Origin: an uncultured Collinsella sp.
GTDB lineage: Bacteria > Actinomycetota > Coriobacteriia > Coriobacteriales > Coriobacteriaceae
Length of the DNA: 6,581 nt
Assembly: GCA_900547025.1 (NCBI GenBank)
Contig: UREZ01000096.1
Coordinates: 1-6,581, forward strand
Direction: 5' to 3'
Position 1 is the stretch's first letter, and the number at the start of each line of letters is the position of its first letter. The notes beneath the pieces were generated by a model. The model was not told where the DNA came from and did not search any database. It saw only the letters and a list, made by a program, of their open reading frames with translations. Shown here in pieces: positions 1 through 5,093 of the stretch. A program made the position numbers and the translations under genes.

Positions 1-1
1 C

Positions 2-559
2 CCGCTGCTCGAAGAGCCCGTCGTGAAGCGCGTCATCCACACCACTGCCGACTTCTCGTACGCCGATTCCCTCGTGTTCACCCATGACGCCGCGCACTGT
101 GCGCTCGACGCACTGCGCGCAGGGGCCACGGTGCTCACCGACACGAACATGGCGCTCGCAGGCATAAGCAAGCCCGCGCTCGCGAAGATCGGCTGCAAGG
201 CCGTATGCTACATGGCCGACCCTGATGTCGCCGCGGCTGCGCGCGCCGCGGGCACGACTCGCGCCGTTGCGAGCATGGACAAAGCTTGCGGCATCGAGGG
301 TCCGCTCATCGTGGCCGTCGGCAACGCTCCCACAGCACTTCTGCGCCTCGCCGAGCTCATGGACGCGGGGAAGATCGCGCCCGCGCTCGTCATTGGGGTG
401 CCGGTCGGGTTTGTGAACGTGGTCGAGGCGAAAGAGGAGCTACTCGCGCGACACGTGCCGGCCATCGTCGCGAGGGGTCGCAAGGGCGGCTCGACCGTGG
501 CGGCCGCCATTACGAACGCGCTTCTCTACCAGATCACGCGCCCAGGCGGCCCGAAGTGA
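2..559 (+). CDS. cbiC: Cobalt-precorrin-8 (precorrin-8X) methylmutase, 5'-partial
   Basis: This enzyme moves the C-11 methyl group to C-12 of (cobalt-)precorrin-8, giving (cobyrinate) hydrogenobyrinate, a cytoplasmic step of corrin-ring synthesis. The reading frame is open to the left edge, so the true start lies outside the window. 185 residues are visible, and the family is about 205-215, so roughly 20-30 are missing. A GTG at 23 could be taken as a start, but the residues before it (PLLEEPVV) already fit the family, and the conserved block RVIHTTADF would then begin almost at residue 1. The histidine of that block (bases 38-40) corresponds to the catalytic His of CobH. Also visible are a TDTNMALAGI segment, the GNAPTALLRL segment and a Gly-rich GVPVGFVN turn, all typical of CbiC/CobH. 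The stop TGA overlaps the start of the next cobalamin gene. An anaerobic (cbi) pathway is assumed from the probable host; the sequence alone does not separate CbiC from CobH. Confidence 0.93.
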   Translation, partial: PLLEEPVVKRVIHTTADFSYADSLVFTHDAAHCALDALRAGATVLTDTNMALAGISKPALAKIGCKAVCYMADPDVAAAARAAGTTRAVASMDKACGIEGPLIVAVGNAPTALLRLAELMDAGKIAPALVIGVPVGFVNVVEAKEELLARHVPAIVARGRKGGSTVAAAITNALLYQITRPGGPK

Positions 560-1329
560 CGGCGCCCGCATCCGCGCCGGCGCTGCGCATCTTCGCCGGC
601 ACCACCGAGGGCCGCCTTCTGTGCGAATGGGCGAGCGGGGTGGGCATCCCCGCCCGTGCCTACGCGGCAACCGAGTACGGAGGCGAGCTTCTGGGCGAGC
701 TTCCGGGCATCGAGGTGCATGCGGGCAGGCTCGACGAGGCCGACATGGAGCGCGAGCTTTCCGGCGCGCGCATCGTCGTCGACGCCACGCACCCCTTCGC
801 TACGCTCGCAAGCGGCAACATCCGGGCCGCTTCGCTCGCCGTGGGTGCACGATGCCTGCGCCTTGCGCGCCCGGTCGAGGCGCTTCCCAAAGGCGTCGTG
901 TCGGTCGCGTCGATCGCCTGCGCGGCGCGCTTTCTCTCCGAGAACCCGGGCCGCGCGCTTCTCACGACGGGGAGCAAGGAGCTTGCTCCCTACACGCGCG
1001 TCGCCGATTTCGCGGAGCGCTTCTTCGTGCGTGTGCTCCCGCTTCCCGGCGCTATAACGAAGTGCATCGACGCGGGGTTTTCGCCGTCGCACGTCATCGG
1101 CATGCAGGGGCCCTTCACCCGCGAGCTCAACGAGGCGATGCTTCGGCAGGTGGGCGCCCAGTGGCTTGTGACCAAGGACTCGGGAACCGTAGGCGGCACG
1201 GCCGAGAAGATCGCCTCCGCGCGCGACGTGGGAGCGCGCTGTATCGTCGTCGCCCGTCCCGCCGAGGGAGGCGGGGCCCTTTCGCTTCGGGAAGTGGAAG
1301 ACGCGCTCTTACGGGAGTTCGCGCGCTAG
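556..1329 (+). CDS. cbiJ: Precorrin-6A / cobalt-precorrin-6A reductase
   Basis: This is the NAD(P)H-dependent reductase that reduces the macrocycle double bond of (cobalt-)precorrin-6A, a cytoplasmic step of cobalamin synthesis (CobK in the aerobic naming). The predicted protein has 257 residues, the normal family length. Visible family motifs in order are the N-terminal nucleotide-binding segment IFAGTTEGR (12-20), DATHPFA (76-82), TTGSKEL (137-143), GMQGPF (182-187) and TKDSG..GG (206-214). The open frame extends back to 286, but everything before 556 is an out-of-frame reading of cbiC. The chosen start is the GTG at 556, which overlaps the cbiC stop as GTGA and implies translational coupling. 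A weak AGGCGG lies just upstream as a ribosome site. No intrinsic terminator with a T-run follows directly. The gene is strongly G+C-rich compared with the right half of the window. Confidence 0.93.
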   Translation: MTAPASAPALRIFAGTTEGRLLCEWASGVGIPARAYAATEYGGELLGELPGIEVHAGRLDEADMERELSGARIVVDATHPFATLASGNIRAASLAVGARCLRLARPVEALPKGVVSVASIACAARFLSENPGRALLTTGSKELAPYTRVADFAERFFVRVLPLPGAITKCIDAGFSPSHVIGMQGPFTRELNEAMLRQVGAQWLVTKDSGTVGGTAEKIASARDVGARCIVVARPAEGGGALSLREVEDALLREFAR

Positions 1330-1339
1330 GCGCTCGCCG

Positions 1340-1456
1340 CGCCTGCGCGTCCTCCCGCCCGCGAGGAGGAGCGCCCCGAGCAAGCTCGAGCCGTACAAGA
1401 CCGTCATCCGCCAATAGCTCGAGGAGGACGCCCGGAACTGGCGCAAGCAGCCCTTC
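1340..1456 (+). pseudogene. Decayed fragment of an IS21-family transposase (IstA-like)
   Basis: Frame 2 reads ARRSAPSKLEPYKTVIRQ, then a TAG stop at 1415-1417, then LEEDARNWRKQPF. This resembles the part of IS21-type IstA after its helix-turn-helix, which commonly runs as SKLdPYk.vI..WLeeD....RKQ.hT. The stop stands where that family has Trp, so a single TGG-to-TAG change would explain it. About 30-38 residues of likeness remain of a protein normally several hundred residues long. There is no start codon context, no DDE catalytic core and no IstB partner. The likeness ends at RKQ, just where the following palindrome begins. The left limit is uncertain because the Arg/Pro-rich stretch before SKLEPYK is not diagnostic. 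The family match is from memory of motif patterns; a chance likeness in G+C-rich DNA cannot be excluded. Confidence 0.5.
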
Positions 1457-1531
1457 AATAAGTTGCGGTGAAATAGTGTCTGTTTTTGCTGCTAGATAGC
1501 ATATTCAGTCCCTAATTCACCGCAACTTGTT
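1457..1531. repeat. Nested palindrome between convergent operons (REP/MITE-like or bidirectional terminator)
   Basis: The left arm (1457-1476) and the inverted right arm (1512-1531) match at 18 of 20 positions. The 13-bp core AAGTTGCGGTGAA (1460-1472) with its complement (1516-1528) is perfect. The 35-base loop carries a second hairpin, TGCTA-GA-TAGCA (1490-1501), and a TTTTT run (1482-1487 region). The element is visibly A+T-richer than the DNA on both sides. It begins exactly where the transposase-like frame loses its likeness and ends ten bases before the permease stop codon. Both flanking operons are transcribed towards it, so folded RNA could form on either transcript and end or stabilise it. 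However, no T-run follows the stem on either strand, so it is not a standard intrinsic terminator. A dispersed palindromic repeat or the ends of a miniature transposon fit equally well. No flanking target duplication was seen. Confidence 0.75.
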
Positions 1532-1540
1532 GGTGGTGGC

Positions 1541-2755
1541 TTACTGGTAGCGTAGGCACTCCACCGGGTCGAGCTTTGCCGCGCGGCGAGCGGGATAGAA
1601 GCCAAAGATTACGCCGATGCCGACGGAGACGGCGAAGGCCAGCAGTACCGTGGCGATTGAAAAGCTCGGTGTGATTTGCCCGCTGGCACCGAGCTCGCCG
1701 AGAACCCCTGATCCTGCGGCAAACATCGCAAGAGCCCAGGCCAGCAGATAGCCAATCAGGACACCTAGCAGTCCGCCGGTGACGCACAGCGCCGAGGATT
1801 CGGCCAAAAACTGCGCAGTGATATCGCGACGACTTGCGCCCAGAGCGCGGCGGATGCCGATCTCGCGGATGCGCTCCGTTACGTTGGTAAGCATCATATT
1901 CATAATGCCGATACCGCCGACAAGCAGCGAGATGCTGGCGACAGCACCCATGATGAGCGAAAACGCGCCCATAAAGGAGTTGAGTGCATCGATGGCGCTT
2001 TTCATGGAGGTCGCCGATACACTGTTGTACTCATCCTCCTCCTCGATGCCCTTCATCGCGCGCACCTTGGACTCGATGGTCTTGCAGAGCTCATCCATGT
2101 CCGTGCCCTCGGCGGCGAGCGCCGTCACGCTGGGGAATGAAGGATTCTCGTCGCCAAACAGGCCGGAGATGGTTTCGCGTGGCATATACAGCGTGAGCGA
2201 GCCCATGGAGTCGCTGCCGCCGTCAATCACGCCGACAATCTGCACCTCGCCGTTGGACACCTTGATGGTTTTCCCCAGCGCATCCTGTTCGTTGCCGTAA
2301 AGCTGATCGGCGCCGCCGCGGCTGATGAGCGCCACGCGCGAGCCTGATTGAGACTCGGCCTGGGAATAGGTACGCCCCGCAACGAGCTTTCCGGCCCCCA
2401 CGGCGTCGAGCATGTCGCTATCGACACCCTGTGCCATGACGGTATAGCTTTTATCGCCGGTCTTGTACTCGGTATACGCGCTGTCGACAATGCCGATCTG
2501 CTCTATCTGCGGCACCAGTTTTTGAAGCTTCTCGATGTCCGACTCGGTGAGTTCTTGCGACGAATAGATTTGCACCATGCGTGCCGCATTGAGGCCCAGG
2601 CTGTTGACCAGGCTGTTTTGGATGCCGCCGATGAGCGAAGTCATGGCGATAACCGAGGCGATGCCGATGACAATGCCCAGGATGGTGAGCAGGCTGCGCC
2701 CCTTGTTGGCCTCGAGCGAGTGAAGGGCTTCCTGGATGAGATCGCGGGCGCTCAT
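1541..2755 (-). CDS. MacB/FtsX-type ABC transporter permease
   Basis: This is the membrane subunit of a mechanotransmission-type (MacB/LolC/FtsX) ABC exporter. The protein has 404 residues. A first transmembrane helix lies at about 21-43, preceded by the typical N-terminal segment EALHSLEANKGRSLLTILGI. A large extracytoplasmic MacB-periplasmic-core-like domain follows (about 45-260). Three more helices lie at about 263-289, 322-346 and 366-388. Between helices 2 and 3 is the coupling segment TERIREIGIRRALGASRRDI, characteristic of the family. The end, PARRAAKLDPVECLRYQ, is also a family hallmark. Length and layout are complete. The ATG at 2755 overlaps the stop of the ATPase gene as ATGA, and an AAAGGAGA ribosome site lies seven bases upstream (2762-2769). 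It is the last gene of the three-gene exporter operon. The substrate cannot be read from sequence; antimicrobial peptides, lipids or macrolide-like compounds are typical for relatives. Confidence 0.93.
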   Translation of the reverse strand: MSARDLIQEALHSLEANKGRSLLTILGIVIGIASVIAMTSLIGGIQNSLVNSLGLNAARMVQIYSSQELTESDIEKLQKLVPQIEQIGIVDSAYTEYKTGDKSYTVMAQGVDSDMLDAVGAGKLVAGRTYSQAESQSGSRVALISRGGADQLYGNEQDALGKTIKVSNGEVQIVGVIDGGSDSMGSLTLYMPRETISGLFGDENPSFPSVTALAAEGTDMDELCKTIESKVRAMKGIEEEDEYNSVSATSMKSAIDALNSFMGAFSLIMGAVASISLLVGGIGIMNMMLTNVTERIREIGIRRALGASRRDITAQFLAESSALCVTGGLLGVLIGYLLAWALAMFAAGSGVLGELGASGQITPSFSIATVLLAFAVSVGIGVIFGFYPARRAAKLDPVECLRYQ

Positions 2756-3525
2756 GCCATCTCTCCTTTCGGCGGGTTGGCGGAGGCGGAAATCATGGGC
2801 AGGCTATCCACGGCGCTGCGCAGGGTCCGCGGTGCATGTGGAATATACGCGCCATCGTGAATGCGACCGTCGCGGATGGTCACGGCACGGTCGGCCTCGG
2901 CGGCGATGCCGGGGTCGTGTGTGATAAGCACGATGGTTTTGCCGCGCTTCTGGAGCTTATGGAAGGTCTCCATCACAAGCGCTCCGGTAGCGGAGTCCAG
3001 GTTTCCCGTCGGCTCATCGGCCAGGATGATGGGCGGGTCATTGACGAGGGCGCGCGCGATTGCGACGCGCTGCATCTGGCCGCCCGAGAGCTCGGATATG
3101 CGGTGGTCCCAGTGGTCGACGGGCAGCGTGACAGCCTGCAGCGCGTGAACGGCGCGCATTTCGCGCTGGCTACGGGGCACATTGGTGTAGGCCAGCGGCA
3201 GCATGACGTTTTCGATAACCGACAGGCGCGGCAGCAGGTTGAAGCTCTGAAAGACAAAGCCAATGCTCAGGGCGCGGACTTCGGTGGGCTCGTCATCATC
3301 GAGCTCGGCCACGTTGAGCCCTTGCAGGTAATAGTCGCCCGCCGTCGGTTTGTCCAGGCAGCCCAGGATGTTCATGAGCGTTGACTTGCCCGAGCCCGAA
3401 GGGCCGGTAATGGCGACGAACTCGCCGGGTTCTACCGCCAGGCTCACGTTGTGCAGGATGTGGGCGCAACCCGCCTCGCTCTCAAAAATGCGGTGCACGT
3501 TGCGGATGTCGATAACGGGACGCAT
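2752..3525 (-). CDS. ABC transporter ATP-binding protein, LolD/MacB class
   Basis: This cytoplasmic ATPase powers the exporter encoded by its two neighbours. Visible elements of the 257-residue protein are Walker A GPSGSGKST (41-49), the Q-loop FQSFNLLPRLSVIENV (Q93), the signature LSGGQMQRVAIARAL (146-160), Walker B IILADEPTGNLD (166-177) and the H-loop ITHD (H203). The Q-loop wording FNLLP..SV.ENV.LPL places it in the lipoprotein-release/MacB subfamily, matching the permease next door. Residues after about 224 form a C-terminal extension beyond the usual 220-235-residue domain; it has no recognisable motif and its coding DNA contains the ribosome site of the permease. The start ATG at 3525 shares one base with the stop of the fusion-protein gene (TAATG), so translation is probably coupled; only a weak GAGGG serves as a ribosome site. 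Confidence 0.95.
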   Translation of the reverse strand: MRPVIDIRNVHRIFESEAGCAHILHNVSLAVEPGEFVAITGPSGSGKSTLMNILGCLDKPTAGDYYLQGLNVAELDDDEPTEVRALSIGFVFQSFNLLPRLSVIENVMLPLAYTNVPRSQREMRAVHALQAVTLPVDHWDHRISELSGGQMQRVAIARALVNDPPIILADEPTGNLDSATGALVMETFHKLQKRGKTIVLITHDPGIAAEADRAVTIRDGRIHDGAYIPHAPRTLRSAVDSLPMISASANPPKGEMA

Positions 3526-4961
3526 TACATGCCCTCGTCGTCAGACATGCTGCCCGAATCCGTGCTGTAGCCGCCTTCAGCCGTTGCGTCCGCTCCGGTG
3601 TCCATGACGAGGGTGTCGCCATCGCGCAGCTTGGTAACCGGCACGTTGGGGTTGATCTCGTTGCCCTGGTCGTCGCGCTTTACCTGTGTCTTGCCGACTA
3701 CGGCTTCGTTGTCGTTTTGCGTCACGACGGTCACCTTCACGCGACGGGTATGCTTGCCCTCGTCATCGGTTGCCACGTTGACGTAATAGTGTTCGCCGTC
3801 TTCGGTCATGAGCGCCATCGTCGGCACCATCACCACGTCGTCGAGCTGCTCGGTCACCACCGATACCTCGGCCGTCATGCCCGGCTTCAGGCGCGCGTCG
3901 GGCGCCTCTATGAGAATGTCGACGTTAAAGGTTACGCTGCCGCCGCCACCGTTGGCGGCGTCGGAGTTTGCCACCGAGGCGATGGCCGTGACCGTTCCCT
4001 GGCTTACGATATCGGGAAACGCGGGATACGTGACGTTGGCACTCTGCCCAACGGCGATCTTGGCGATGTCCTTTTCTCCCACCTGTACGGTCACCTTCAT
4101 CTTGGATAGGTCGGCGATCTGCATGCACTGCTTGCCGCCGCTCGTATCGCTTTCGCCCATGATCATGCCGCCTGTTACCGTGGCGCCCACCTTGGCGTTG
4201 AGCTCCACGATACTGCCCGAGCTCGGGGCCGTGACCGTACGACTGGCCGCCTTGGCGTTCGCCTGATCGAGGTTTGCCTGGGCCGATGCGAGGCTGCGCT
4301 GCGCGGCCGATACGGCGTTCGTGTCCGCCGATGCGGCGGAGACGCCAGCCGCTGCGGAAGCTCCATCGACGTCCGTCGTTGGGGTGGCCTGAGCGGCAGC
4401 TGCGGCTTTCTTCGCATTAGCGAGGTCTTCTTGAGCGGCAGCAACTGCACGCTGCGCCTCGGCAACGTTGCGATCGAGCTCGTCGTTTTTAATGGTCATA
4501 AGCACGTCGCCCTCGTTGACGGATTGGCCCGCCTGCACGTTGATCGAATCGACCGTACCGTCGACAGAAGGGGAGACCACTGAGGACGAAATGGGTTTGA
4601 GCTGGCCTTTCGCCTCGACCGTTGTGGTAAACGTACCCTCGGTCACCATGTCGGTCACCGGCCCGTTGTTGCCTGCGGGCCGTGCGTTGATGGCTAAGGT
4701 CACGACAACGGCGATGAGCACAATGGCGGCCACGACGCCGGCCGCAATGCCGCGTCGGATGAGCTTTTTGCGTCGACGTTCGGCACGTTTTGCCTTGAGC
4801 TTGGCATATGCCTCTTCATCGGAAATCTCGGTCGCATCGTTCGCGCGTCCGCTCTGCTTATCGGCATGTACGTTTGTAATCAGAGGAATCGTTTCGGTGA
4901 CATCTTCGAGCGTGTGCTCGGTATCATCCGGGCCCGGGGTGGTCGTGGGGACATTCGGCAT
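3525..4961 (-). CDS. HlyD/MacA-family membrane-fusion (periplasmic adaptor-like) protein
   Basis: This is the accessory subunit of the tripartite exporter. It is anchored in the membrane and projects outward to dock on the permease, as MacA or Bacillus YknX do. The 478-residue protein has an acidic cytoplasmic head (1-52), a very basic stretch (55-70, KAKRAERRRKKLIRR), one transmembrane helix (about 71-92), a split lipoyl-like domain (about 127-160 and 241-263), a helical hairpin between the halves (about 162-236), and beta-barrel/membrane-proximal parts (about 285-410). A Ser/Asp/Gly-rich acidic tail (455-478) closes it. The hairpin is interrupted by an Ala/Thr/Ser-rich low-complexity stretch (about 186-214). 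The motif CMQIADLSKMKVTVQV is typical of the family. The start was placed at the ATG at 4961 because an AAAGGAGA ribosome site sits just upstream; an in-frame ATG at 5024 lies inside a stem-loop and lacks such a site. It is the first gene of the exporter operon. Confidence 0.92.
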   Translation of the reverse strand: MPNVPTTTPGPDDTEHTLEDVTETIPLITNVHADKQSGRANDATEISDEEAYAKLKAKRAERRRKKLIRRGIAAGVVAAIVLIAVVVTLAINARPAGNNGPVTDMVTEGTFTTTVEAKGQLKPISSSVVSPSVDGTVDSINVQAGQSVNEGDVLMTIKNDELDRNVAEAQRAVAAAQEDLANAKKAAAAAQATPTTDVDGASAAAGVSAASADTNAVSAAQRSLASAQANLDQANAKAASRTVTAPSSGSIVELNAKVGATVTGGMIMGESDTSGGKQCMQIADLSKMKVTVQVGEKDIAKIAVGQSANVTYPAFPDIVSQGTVTAIASVANSDAANGGGGSVTFNVDILIEAPDARLKPGMTAEVSVVTEQLDDVVMVPTMALMTEDGEHYYVNVATDDEGKHTRRVKVTVVTQNDNEAVVGKTQVKRDDQGNEINPNVPVTKLRDGDTLVMDTGADATAEGGYSTDSGSMSDDEGM

Positions 4962-4965
4962 AGCG

Positions 4966-4973
4966 TCTCCTTT
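4966..4973 (-). promoter_or_regulatory. Ribosome binding site of the membrane-fusion protein gene
   Basis: On the - strand the sequence AAAGGAGA lies four bases before the ATG at 4961, with GGAG centred about seven bases upstream. It is a near-perfect Shine-Dalgarno sequence and decides the start of this gene against the upstream in-frame ATG at 5024. Confidence 0.85.
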
Positions 4974-4995
4974 ATAGAAAGTACCTCGATAAGTA

Positions 4996-5025
4996 TATGC
5001 GCCCACCGGTTGGGGTGGGCGCATA
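4996..5025 (-). terminator. Perfect 12-bp stem-loop between transpeptidase and exporter operon
   Basis: TATGCGCCCACC (4996-5007) is the exact complement of GGTGGGCGCATA (5014-5025), with a six-base loop. It stands 68 bases after the transpeptidase stop and 34 bases before the fusion-protein start, both on the - strand. That suits a terminator of the transpeptidase transcript. The T-run is poor: on the - strand the stem is followed only by TACTTATCG. An alternative is an operator-type inverted repeat for the exporter operon, because a -10-like TATACT (4992-4997) touches the base of the stem; no convincing -35 box was found at the right distance. The rest of the 132-base gap (4962-5093) holds the ribosome site and nothing else I can name. 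Confidence 0.6.
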
Positions 5026-5093
5026 GAACGGTTTCTTTCGGAACTGTTAGATTGGTCGCAGCGGTTCCACGTTGTAGGAATGCGCGCGTTGCA

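Noticed and set aside
23..25. GTG start for cbiC
   Set aside because: Starting here would leave almost nothing before the catalytic RVIHTTADF block and make the protein short for the family, and the upstream residues in frame look like CbiC.
286..555. Upstream extension of the cbiJ frame to an ATG at 286
   Set aside because: These 90 codons read through cbiC out of frame as an Arg-rich sequence with no family likeness. The GTG at 556 gives the normal length and couples to the cbiC stop.
621..1499. Open frame of 292 codons on the + strand overlapping cbiJ and running into the junction
   Set aside because: The product is a low-complexity Arg/Ala/Gly chain, typical of a wrong frame in G+C-rich DNA. 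The cbiJ frame over the same bases shows real family motifs.
1457..1531. Palindrome considered as a tRNA, riboswitch or CRISPR repeat
   Set aside because: No cloverleaf or tRNA boxes, no known riboswitch consensus, and only one copy without regularly spaced repeats.
2348..2860. Open frame of 170 codons on the + strand over the permease and ATPase genes
   Set aside because: It is antisense to two well-supported ABC genes and has no recognisable motif, so it is a codon-bias shadow.
4962..5024. Longer start of the fusion-protein gene at the ATG at 5024
   Set aside because: It would place the perfect stem-loop inside the coding region and has no clear ribosome site, while the ATG at 4961 has a near-ideal one.
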